The translations under genes and the position numbers were made by a program. Positions 14,711 to 20,446 of a stretch of DNA of 29,033 nt are shown one piece after another; within the stretch, counting starts at the first letter, position 1; each line of letters opens with the position of its first letter. The notes beneath the pieces are model-generated. The model did no database searches and was not told where the DNA came from. It worked only from the letters and a program-made list of their open reading frames with translations. Source of the DNA: Propionibacteriaceae bacterium UBA6238 (lineage in GTDB: Bacteria; Actinomycetota; Actinomycetes; Propionibacteriales; Propionibacteriaceae). The stretch lies in the NCBI GenBank assembly GCA_002441465.1, contig DJWE01000085.1, positions 55,302 through 84,334 of the forward strand, given 5' to 3'.

Positions 14711-14833
14711 GTGCCGATGGTGCCTATCGCACGAGTCACTTCGAGGCCCTCAATGGGCCCCATAGCGGCTCTGGCAAGCCACGATGGTGGGCGACACTGG
14801 GATCGAACCAGTGACCTCTTCCGTGTCAGGGAA
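14711..14833 (-). repeat. Distal attachment-site repeat: truncated tRNA-Val(GAC) 3' half plus spacer
   Basis: This 123-bp segment aligns without gaps to 16659-16781 (constant offset 1,948 bp). Positions 14775-14833 are identical over 59 bp; 14711-14774 match at about 75% (16 mismatches in 64). The identical part holds 49 nt of tRNA-Val from the anticodon loop through the T arm, acceptor 3' strand and encoded CCA (14785-14833), plus 10 bp beyond. The 5' half of the tRNA is missing, so it is not a functional gene. This extent is typical of phage-type integrase attachment sites. Confidence 0.88.
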
Positions 14834-15081
14834 CCAGAGACTGTGTCCTAGCGGGCCTTTGCCCTTATCGTAGGGCCTTTTCGAGGCCGGGACCCCGCGT
14901 GACCCTGGTGACAACTGTTACCCCTTGCTGGTAATTCCGGCTGCAAACGATGAGCGCATGTGGCCCCGCGGACGGCGTCGCCAGACTCTATGCACCGCGT
15001 CTCTCCGAAGGGCGCGGTCCTCCACACGGGGGGCGAGGATAAGGGGCTCTGGCCCCTCGTGGGGTCTGGGTTCGTTGCTGT

Positions 15082-15369
15082 CTAGTGGACGGTGATCTGC
15101 CAGCTACCGGTGAGGAAGTCGAGCAGCACGATGGCGGGTGCCACGACCAGGAGTGCGCCGACAACGATCAGTACCGGCCGTGGCCAACCTGATGCGCGAA
15201 CGCCGGCCACGATGAGTGCCCCGCCAGCGACGATGCTGAGCACGATCAGGGCGACCGGGCCGAACAGCATGGTCGCGACGATCAGGACGAGCAGGAACAC
15301 TGCCCAGCCGTATATCTGGGCACGGCGGGTGCTTGGTGGGCTTGGGGTGGTGTTGTCCACGGCGCTCAC
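15082..15369 (-). CDS. Small membrane protein of unknown function (element cargo)
   Basis: A 95-residue protein with a Pro/Ser/Thr-rich N-terminus (SAVDNTTPSPPST) and three hydrophobic stretches (about residues 20-38, 40-57 and 63-82), ending FLTGSWQITVH. I do not recognise a family. Start is GTG at 15369; a second GTG three codons later is possible. It lies inside the tRNA-Val element, downstream of and 1 bp from the exported-type gene, so the two are probably co-transcribed. The end of this gene is duplicated at 14626-14705, outside the element's distal attachment copy. Confidence 0.65.
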   Translation of the reverse strand: MSAVDNTTPSPPSTRRAQIYGWAVFLLVLIVATMLFGPVALIVLSIVAGGALIVAGVRASGWPRPVLIVVGALLVVAPAIVLLDFLTGSWQITVH

Positions 15370-15370
15370 A

Positions 15371-15970
15371 CTAGGCCCCGACGCTGCACTCTGACGAGGA
15401 GGCGTAATGCGTCATGTCGGCATTGAGCCGAAGCTGGGCGCAGATCGTCTTCGACAGAAGCACCCAGCCGGCAGCACCGAAGTCGAACGATCCGCGGGCA
15501 ACACCGCGGCCTTCCCAGTTCACGTCGAGGGTTGAATCGGTGACCCCGTCTTTGTGCCAGCCGAGCCGTTCGGTGTTCTGGAACTTCTCCGGCACGTCGA
15601 CAAAGGTGACCGTTCCGCTGTCGGCGCAGACCTGGGTGGTGTTCGTGGTGGAGAACATGAGTGCACGGGTGACGCCGCCGTAGTAGTCGGCCTCCAGCGT
15701 CTTCTGCCAGCAGGACCCGGTCGATGGGGTGTCCGGCACCGCGTTTGTCGACACGCCTCCGCCAGCAACGAGCTTCACCTTGACCTTGCCGGACTTCAGC
15801 TCCTTCTTCACCAGGGCCTTGTCCTTCTTCGACATCTTCGACCAGGTCTTCTTCGGGTTCGACGACTTCAAGATCTTGGAGATGAGCGCTTTCACGTGGG
15901 ACGACTGGCTCGCCCAATCATGCCGCTCGCTTAGCGGAAGGCCGACATCCCGCGACGAGCCACCTGTCAA
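15371..15970 (-). CDS. Uncharacterised exported-type protein, probably 5'-truncated
   Basis: Up to 199 codons from a TTG at 15970. The N-terminal third is very lysine-rich (SKILKSSNPKKTWSKMSKKD), and the C-terminal part holds CWQKTLEADYYGGVTRALMF, a second Cys (TQVCADSG), an RLGWHKDGV stretch and two more Cys near the end. Paired cysteines and alternating hydrophobic residues suggest a secreted beta-rich fold, yet no signal peptide is present. The upstream end overlaps the excisionase-like gene by 53 bp. An ATG at 15835 would give a 154-residue protein, also without a signal. Either a signal-encoding 5' end was lost, or the product acts in the cytoplasm. I do not recognise the family with confidence. 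Confidence 0.5.
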   Translation of the reverse strand: MTGGSSRDVGLPLSERHDWASQSSHVKALISKILKSSNPKKTWSKMSKKDKALVKKELKSGKVKVKLVAGGGVSTNAVPDTPSTGSCWQKTLEADYYGGVTRALMFSTTNTTQVCADSGTVTFVDVPEKFQNTERLGWHKDGVTDSTLDVNWEGRGVARGSFDFGAAGWVLLSKTICAQLRLNADMTHYASSSECSVGA

Positions 15971-16271
15971 TCTCCGACTTGACCAAGTAGCGCCTACCGT
16001 CCGTGTCGACGTGGCTGGGGATGTGGTCCGCTGCGATCCACATCTTGATCGTGTTCTTGCTCGCTCGCAGATAACGAGTGGCGTCGGCCATGGTCATCCG
16101 TTCGGGTGTGGTGGCCTTGCGTAGCCTTCGGCTGGTCGCAGCAAGGTGGGCGGCCATGTCTTGCAGGAATTGCTCGGCCTGCTCTATCTCCTCGTTGAGG
16201 AGGTCCCGCTGCTCGACGAGCCGACGCACGTGAGCCACCATCCGTTCGATCATCTCTTGGCCCGTGGTCAT
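15918..16271 (-). CDS. Coiled-coil plus excisionase-type HTH DNA-binding protein
   Basis: A 117-residue protein. Residues about 5-50 form a likely coiled coil (RRLVEQRDLLNEEIEQAEQF). Residues about 57-108 carry an excisionase/MerR-like winged HTH (MTMADATRYLRASKNTIKMW, then DTDGRRYLVKSEIDRWL). Such proteins act as recombination directionality factors or small repressors in integrated elements. Being located between two tRNA attachment copies supports an element function. The ATG at 16271 is used; the Shine-Dalgarno is poor and internal ATG codons (MIERMVAHV) are alternatives. Role as Xis is inferred, since no integrase is nearby. Confidence 0.72.
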   Translation of the reverse strand: MTTGQEMIERMVAHVRRLVEQRDLLNEEIEQAEQFLQDMAAHLAATSRRLRKATTPERMTMADATRYLRASKNTIKMWIAADHIPSHVDTDGRRYLVKSEIDRWLVAGCRPSAKRAA

Positions 16272-16732
16272 GCTGAGATCTATGCCATGGCGTGCCCGGT
16301 CACCCCGAAGACCTCTGACACCGGCGCACGGGATGGACGTCCATTGCTTCCCAGATCGAGTCGGCGGCGCGCTGCAGTGCATGAGCTCAGGACTAGGGAC
16401 TCGGCATCGAGACGAGCACGACTCGCTGGTGCGCGCTCCCATAACCCTGAGGGGCCGGCGGCCCCCACAGCACCGGACGACTTCTCGAACGGCGTCGACA
16501 AGCCTCGTCCAGGACTGCACACCTCAAAGGAGCCAGGCGGGCTAGAAATGGCTCCGACTAGGTACTCCAACCCGACTGTACCTTCCGGAAGCACGGCCCG
16601 GTGGCGCGACTCGGCGCTCTTCGACGGCTCCTGCAGCGGGCTGAGACCAGCACTCACTGTGCCCATTGTGCCTATCTTGAGAGCCACTTTGAGACCCCCA
16701 AGGGGCCCCGAAGTGGCTTTGACAAGCCACGA
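16272..16732. other. Gene-poor interval between the HTH gene and tRNA-Val
   Basis: I see no convincing gene in these 461 bp. Open frames here have no ribosome site or recognisable product. The right end (16659-16722) is the diverged spacer repeat that follows the tRNA, including a hairpin at 16682-16718. The promoter of the excisionase-like gene probably lies near 16272-16330, but no clear elements were found. Confidence 0.5.
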
Positions 16733-16781
16733 TGGTGGGCGACACTGGGATCGAACCAGTGACCTCTTCCGTGTCAGGGAA
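16659..16781 (-). repeat. Proximal attachment-site repeat overlapping tRNA-Val(GAC)
   Basis: Partner of the repeat at 14711-14833, ungapped over 123 bp. The 59 bp at 16723-16781 are identical in both copies and include the tRNA from anticodon loop to CCA. The 64 bp at 16659-16722 are diverged. Confidence 0.88.
16682..16718 (-). terminator. Hairpin downstream of the tRNA operon
   Basis: AGCCACTT (16682-16689) and AAGTGGCT (16711-16718) form an exact 8-bp outer stem around an inner CCCC-AA-GGGG stem with the same centre. It lies 15 bp after the tRNA-Val 3' end and could stop or protect the tRNA transcript; no U-run follows, so factor-independent termination is uncertain. The outer stem has decayed in the distal repeat copy. 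Confidence 0.45.
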
Positions 16782-16807
16782 GCGCGCTACCGCTGCGCCA
16801 GCCGCCC
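16733..16807 (-). tRNA. tRNA-Val (anticodon GAC)
   Basis: A 72-nt cloverleaf (16736-16807) plus an encoded CCA (16733-16735). The acceptor GGGCGGC pairs with GTCGCCC using one G-U pair; the anticodon arm is CTTCC-CTGACAC-GGAAG and the T loop reads GGTTCGATCC. It reads GUC/GUU valine codons. It is the last gene of the tRNA-Gly/Cys/Val cluster, separated from tRNA-Cys by one base, and its 3' half serves as attachment site for the element at 14775-16781. Confidence 0.95.
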
Positions 16808-16808
16808 G

Positions 16809-16879
16809 AGGTGGAGACGGGATTTGAACCCGTGTACACGGATTTGCAGTCCGTTGCCTCGCCTCTCGGCCACTCCACC
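16809..16879 (-). tRNA. tRNA-Cys (anticodon GCA)
   Basis: A 71-nt cloverleaf with acceptor GGTGGAG/CTCCACC, discriminator U, anticodon arm CGGAC-TGCAAAT-CCG and T loop GGTTCAAATCC. No CCA is encoded; only one base separates its 3' end from tRNA-Val, so CCA must be added after processing. Confidence 0.95.
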
Positions 16880-16921
16880 GGCCAGAGCCGGTCTCGAAGT
16901 CGATCGTTGAGACCTTCTCCG

Positions 16922-16994
16922 AGCGGACGACGGGATTCGAACCCGCGACCCTCACCTTGGCAAGGTGATGCTCTACCAACTGAGCCACGTCCGC
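16922..16994 (-). tRNA. tRNA-Gly (anticodon GCC)
   Basis: A 73-nt cloverleaf with acceptor GCGGACG/CGTCCGC, discriminator U, anticodon arm CACCT-TGCCAAG-GTG and T loop GGTTCGAATCC. CCA is not encoded. First gene of the tRNA-Gly/Cys/Val operon, a combination common in actinobacteria. Confidence 0.95.
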
Positions 16995-17033
16995 AGCATG
17001 TCTTGCCCCGTTCCCGGCGCAAGTGCGAGAGCA

Positions 17034-17063
17034 ACCATAACCCAGCCGCGGACCAGCCCGCAA
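17034..17063 (-). promoter_or_regulatory. Predicted promoter of the tRNA-Gly/Cys/Val operon
   Basis: On the minus strand TTGCGG (17058-17063) and TATGGT (17034-17039) are 18 bp apart. Transcription would begin about 30 bp before the tRNA-Gly 5' end. The region between the two is free of genes. Confidence 0.5.
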
Positions 17064-17091
17064 AACGAGCCAGCAACCTCCGACGGACTGC

Positions 17092-18258
17092 TTACTTCCC
17101 CGGGTGACGCCGCTCGAAGTGGAGCAGCAGGAGCAGCGCGAGCACAGGCAGCGGGACGAGGAACGCCACTCGAAGGTCCACCACCAGAGCCAGCGCGGCC
17201 AGGGTGGTCGGAGCGAGGGTGATCGCCGTCCCCGAGGCCAGCGCACCCAGCGACGCGCCCAACTCCGGACGCAGCCCCGGCGTCGCCATCAGCCCGGCCA
17301 AGGTGATCGGGTAGAGCGTCGCGACGCCCACTCCCGCGAGCAACTGCCCCAGGCCCACCAGCGGCCACGCGCTAGCCAGCACAACGAGCAGCGTGCCCCC
17401 GGCCGCCAGCAGCGATCCCACCAAGACCATCGGGAGCCGTCCGATCAGTCGCGGCCCGGCCAAGCGGCCCAGGGCCATACCAACCTGGAAGGACGCCCCG
17501 ACAATGGCGGCAGTGCCGGGATCGAGGCCCGCCGCGGTCAGCCGGGCGATACCCCACACGACGAACGCGAACTCGACCGACACCGAGCACACCACGGCAA
17601 GCCAGCGCCGCAGGACGAGTCGCCACGGCGCCGCATTCCGGCTCACCGGCACGGCGGCGGGAGGCCGCCCGCGCGGCAGCGCACGGGACGCGACGATCAG
17701 CACGACCATGGACGCGGTAATCAGCAACAGTGGCACTCGGGCGCCGATCCCCGCCATCGCGGCGAGCCCGAGCAGGATCGGGGCAGATACGGCAACGACG
17801 CTCGCGACCCCATTCACCCTGGTCAACTTGATCGCCGCGTCTGGGCCGAGAAGCAGACCCGGCGCAACGAGGACCATGCCCGCCGCACCCAGGCCCTGCA
17901 GCAATGCGCCCGCATAGGCAGCAGCAGCACCGGGAACTACGGCAAGCAGAAGGCTGCCCGTACCCAGCACGACCGCCGAGCCCGTCAACACCCGGCCCTG
18001 ACCGAGGCGAAGCAGCGCCGGCCCAGCGATCGCCATCACGATCAGTCCATAGCCGAAGGCCGAACCCAGCCAGGACAACTGCTCGGGGGGAATGCCGAGA
18101 TCGTCGGCCAGGACGACCAACACCACGCCGATGCTGGCCGCATAGAAGCCCACATTCGCCATTCCGAGCGCCACGGGCAGGTCGGCGCTCACCCGGCGCC
18201 TTGTCGGCGGGAGGCCGTCGCGATCAGCGGCACTCGGCGGCAACTGTCCGGTCTCCAC
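17092..18258 (-). CDS. MFS transporter
   Basis: A 388-residue membrane protein with about 12 hydrophobic segments and the usual short central cytoplasmic loop (RALPRGRPPAAVPVSR). The N-terminal half contains IPPEQLSWLGSAFGYGLIVM and the second half GMALGRLAGPRLIGRLPMVL, both typical of drug:proton antiporter-like MFS proteins. The substrate is unknown. Start is GTG at 18258 with a strong GAGGAGG ribosome site. It stands alone, upstream of the tRNA operon on the same strand and divergent from tRNA-Val(CAC). Confidence 0.87.
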   Translation of the reverse strand: METGQLPPSAADRDGLPPTRRRVSADLPVALGMANVGFYAASIGVVLVVLADDLGIPPEQLSWLGSAFGYGLIVMAIAGPALLRLGQGRVLTGSAVVLGTGSLLLAVVPGAAAAYAGALLQGLGAAGMVLVAPGLLLGPDAAIKLTRVNGVASVVAVSAPILLGLAAMAGIGARVPLLLITASMVVLIVASRALPRGRPPAAVPVSRNAAPWRLVLRRWLAVVCSVSVEFAFVVWGIARLTAAGLDPGTAAIVGASFQVGMALGRLAGPRLIGRLPMVLVGSLLAAGGTLLVVLASAWPLVGLGQLLAGVGVATLYPITLAGLMATPGLRPELGASLGALASGTAITLAPTTLAALALVVDLRVAFLVPLPVLALLLLLHFERRHPGK

Positions 18259-18338
18259 CAGGCCTCCTCATCTCGCGAACGAGGCTATCGCCTTCGATGT
18301 GACGGGCTCGCCACCTCTCGGCTATGGTTGGTCTCCGC

Positions 18339-18413
18339 GGGCGATTGGCGCAGTGGTAGCGCGCTTCGTTCACACCGAAGAGGTCACTGGTTCGAACCCA
18401 GTATCGCCCACCA
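18339..18413 (+). tRNA. tRNA-Val (anticodon CAC)
   Basis: A 72-nt cloverleaf (18339-18410) plus encoded CCA. Acceptor GGGCGAT/ATCGCCC, anticodon arm CTTCG-TTCACAC-CGAAG, T loop GGTTCGAACCC. It reads GUG codons. It resembles tRNA-Val(GAC) strongly in the D and T arms but not in the anticodon stem. A short TCTCGC-ATC-GCGAGA hairpin at 18451-18465 may be its terminator. Confidence 0.95.
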
Positions 18414-18450
18414 TCCGCCACCGGCAGATCCCACCTCTTGAAACCTCAAA

Positions 18451-18465
18451 TCTCGCATCGCGAGA
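18451..18465 (+). terminator. Short hairpin after tRNA-Val(CAC)
   Basis: TCTCGC-ATC-GCGAGA forms a 6-bp stem with a 3-base loop, flanked by AAA before and CGTTTGT after. It lies 38 bp downstream of the tRNA. A weak candidate terminator. Confidence 0.35.
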
Positions 18466-18576
18466 CGTTTGTGGGCTCAACGCGCGAACTTCTGAGGCGT
18501 GTAACGTCCCGGTAACGCGAAATCCCACTATTCGGACATTCGTCTCGCTATCTGGTAGGCCAAATTGCGTCACGAG

Positions 18577-18590
18577 TTGGTAACGACCAA
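18577..18590. promoter_or_regulatory. Dyad TTGGT-AACG-ACCAA upstream of the CbiX-like gene
   Basis: An exact 5-4-5 inverted repeat, 58 bp before the CbiX-like start. Its core GTAACG recurs at 18501-18506 and 18512-18517 in the same comparatively AT-rich intergenic stretch (18414-18647). A regulator-binding role is possible but unsupported beyond the pattern. Confidence 0.3.
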
Positions 18591-18647
18591 AGTTCTGCTT
18601 AACAACACGGCAATGGAGCCGGCTCCTTCGGACAGGAAGGCACGCCC

Positions 18648-19445
18648 ATGACCGCCCCAGCACTCGTGATGGTGGCTCGCGGCAGCTCCGACCCCATGGT
18701 GGCTCAGGTCACTCATCAGCTGGTCCGAGGTCTGCAGCAGATGCGTCCCGAAATGACCGTCCACGGGGCGTTCCTCCAAGCCAGTCCGCCAAGCGCGGGC
18801 CAGGTCATCGATCAACTCGCCGCCTCGGGCTGCGACGAAGTGGTTCTGGTCCCCCTGGAGCTCACCCACGCCGTCGAGTGCGAGCCGGGCATGGCCGACC
18901 TGCTCAGCCGCGCCCGCGGCAACTACCCCGACCTTCGCTTCACTCTCTCCCGTCCGATCGGGCCGGAGATCAGCCTGCTCACCATCCTCGACCAGCGCCT
19001 TCGCACCTCGCTCAGCCAGGCCCGCTGCCTGGAGCTCGACGGACTCGTGCTGTCCGCGGCGTGTACCGGCGACGTGCGCGGTAGCGCCCTGCTCGCCCGG
19101 CGGGCACGGCAGTGGTCGACCCACCACAGGTTGCCGTGCCTGACCGCCGTCGCCGACGACTCCGGCCCCTCGGTCGCCCAGGCGATCATGGGCCTGCGGG
19201 CTCAGGGACGCCGACACATCGCCGTCGGTTCGTTCTTCCTCGGCTCGGACGAGGCGTACCACACCCAGTCCGATCTCGCTTACCGCTACGGGGCCGTGTC
19301 CGTCAGTGATCCGATCGGCGCCTGCCGCGAGGTGCTCGACCTGGTGCTCGCGCGCTACGCCTTCGCCGCGATGGATCTGCTCGACTTCGGGTTGGACGAA
19401 GAACTCGTCGAGCCCGAACGGCATCTGCGGATCGCCAGCGCCTGA
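18648..19445 (+). CDS. CbiX/SirB-like chelatase-family protein with altered metal site
   Basis: A 265-residue protein made of two CbiX/SirB-like halves. The N-terminal half begins LVMVARGSSDPMVAQVTHQL and contains CDEVVLVPLELTHAVECEPG; the second half contains HIAVGSFFLGSDEAYHTQSD. True sirohydrochlorin cobalto- and ferrochelatases have AHGS at the start, where the histidine binds metal. Here that histidine is replaced by Arg11, although H-containing LTHAVE remains nearby. Chelatase activity is therefore doubtful; a related binding or regulatory role is possible. ATG at 18648 is preceded by CAGGAAGG. It ends at a strong shared terminator and has no cobalamin or sirohaem genes beside it. Confidence 0.8.
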   Translation: MTAPALVMVARGSSDPMVAQVTHQLVRGLQQMRPEMTVHGAFLQASPPSAGQVIDQLAASGCDEVVLVPLELTHAVECEPGMADLLSRARGNYPDLRFTLSRPIGPEISLLTILDQRLRTSLSQARCLELDGLVLSAACTGDVRGSALLARRARQWSTHHRLPCLTAVADDSGPSVAQAIMGLRAQGRRHIAVGSFFLGSDEAYHTQSDLAYRYGAVSVSDPIGACREVLDLVLARYAFAAMDLLDFGLDEELVEPERHLRIASA

Positions 19446-19457
19446 CGCTCTTCCCGC

Positions 19458-19493
19458 ACACGAGCCCCGGTCCAGCTGGACCGGGGCTCGTGT
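19458..19493. terminator. Perfect 36-bp palindromic bidirectional terminator
   Basis: Every base from 19458 to 19475 pairs with 19493 to 19476, giving a 16-bp GC-rich stem closed by AGCT. It lies between the convergent CbiX-like and PPK2 genes, 13 bp after one stop and 28 bp before the other. A short T-rich stretch (TCTTGTCC) follows on the plus strand. Confidence 0.9.
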
Positions 19494-19520
19494 CTTGTCC
19501 GTCGCCATAGCCAGCAGGAC

Positions 19521-20399
19521 TCAGCTGTCGGCCACCCGTCGCTGCTCGGTGCCGACGTCGAACTCCGCGGCGGGCCAGGCCAGACCCATGCTGGCCAGCG
19601 TCTCTCGGAGCAGCTCTGCGACGGCCCAGTTGCGGTACCACTTGCGATCGGAGGGAATCACGAACCACGGAGCGGCCTCGGTGTTGCACCGCTCCAGCGC
19701 CGCCTCGTAGGCCTCCATGTAGGCCGGCCACTTCTGCCGCGCGTCCACGTCGCCCGGGTTGTACTTCCAGTACTTGCTCGGGTCGTCGAGTCGCTCGGCC
19801 AGGCGCCGGCGCTGTTCGTCGAAGGAGACGTTCAGCATGCACTTGATCAGGCGGTAGCCGTCGGCGACAAGGTCCGCCTCGAATCGATTGATCTCGTCGT
19901 AGCGTGTACTCCAGACGTCCTCGGGAACCAGGCTGTCCACGCGCACGACCAACACGTCCTCGTAGTGCGAGCGATCGAAGATGCCGATCTTGCCCGCGCC
20001 GGGCAGAGCCTTCCGGATGCGCCACAGGTAGTGGTGCTTGCGTTCCTCCGCGGTGGGCGCCTTGAAGGCAGTCAGATCCACCCCCTGTGGGTCGACCAGG
20101 CCGATCGCGTGGCGAATCACCCCGCCCTTGCCGGAGGTGTCCATGCCCTGCAGCACCACCAGCACCCGCGGAGCCTTCTCCGGGACGCTGCGGCCGCTCG
20201 CGTACAGCATCTCCTGCAGGTCGGACAGCTCCGAGGCCAGCGCCGCGGTGTGCACCTCGGCGTCGTCCTTGCCCTCCCCCGGATAGCCCGGGGTGGCGGA
20301 CGGATCGAGGTCGCCCATCGACACCGCTCCCAGCGGGAGCCGCAGCAGATTCGACAACGGCTCCGGCTGGTCGTTCTTCGCATCCTTGTGCTTGGTCAT
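19521..20399 (-). CDS. ppk2: Polyphosphate kinase 2 family protein
   Basis: A 292-residue PPK2 enzyme that transfers phosphate between polyphosphate and nucleoside phosphates. The Walker A motif is GMDTSGKGG (residues 85-93), Walker B is GIFDRSHYEDVLVVRV (from about 139), and the lid segment is RRLAERLDDPSKYWKYNPGD. The length and single domain suggest class I (ADP) or class III (AMP/ADP) PPK2; sequence reading cannot separate them. The ATG at 20399 (MTKHKD) is used; 16 extra codons upstream would run into the divergent ligase start. No good ribosome site is visible, so the mRNA may have a very short leader. Confidence 0.93.
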   Translation of the reverse strand: MTKHKDAKNDQPEPLSNLLRLPLGAVSMGDLDPSATPGYPGEGKDDAEVHTAALASELSDLQEMLYASGRSVPEKAPRVLVVLQGMDTSGKGGVIRHAIGLVDPQGVDLTAFKAPTAEERKHHYLWRIRKALPGAGKIGIFDRSHYEDVLVVRVDSLVPEDVWSTRYDEINRFEADLVADGYRLIKCMLNVSFDEQRRRLAERLDDPSKYWKYNPGDVDARQKWPAYMEAYEAALERCNTEAAPWFVIPSDRKWYRNWAVAELLRETLASMGLAWPAAEFDVGTEQRRVADS

Positions 20400-20446
20400 T
20401 GCCACAGTCTGGACCCACCGGCCGACATTGGTGCCAAGATGGGTCA

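Larger units (their letters stand above)
14526..15081. other. Non-coding junction region of the tRNA-Val element
   Basis: No intact gene is seen in these 556 bp. They hold, in order: unrelated flank (14526-14625), a copy of the tail of the membrane-protein gene (14626-14705), a copy of the tRNA-Val 3' half with its downstream spacer (14711-14833), and about 215 bp between that and the homologous tail (15049 onward). The last part contains two GGGCCTTT repeats 20 bp apart and may be the element's integrase arm region. Confidence 0.6.
14775..16781. mobile_element. Small integrase-less element inserted at tRNA-Val(GAC)
   Basis: The interval is bounded by two identical 59-bp repeats carrying the tRNA-Val 3' half, 1,948 bp apart. 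The intact tRNA is kept at the high-coordinate end. Inside are an excisionase-like HTH gene, a protein of exported type and a small membrane protein, all on the minus strand. Several stretches (for example 15,750-15,850) look poorer in GC than the neighbouring housekeeping genes by eye. No integrase or replication gene is present, so it is either a decayed island or an element dependent on an integrase encoded elsewhere. Confidence 0.75.

Noticed and set aside
14785..14833. A fourth tRNA gene
   Set aside because: Only the 3' half of tRNA-Val is present; the D arm, 5' acceptor strand and half of the anticodon stem are missing.
16280..16687. Minus-strand 135-codon frame between tRNA-Val and the HTH gene
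   Set aside because: No ribosome site, no recognisable domain, and it runs into the diverged attachment spacer; treated as non-coding.
16542..17246. Minus-strand open frame crossing the three tRNA genes
   Set aside because: It is the translation of the tRNA operon and flanks; the tRNAs explain the sequence.
17104..18441. Plus-strand open frame of about 445 codons
   Set aside because: Antisense to the MFS gene at 17092 and runs through tRNA-Val; no domain, strongly Arg/Gln/His-rich.
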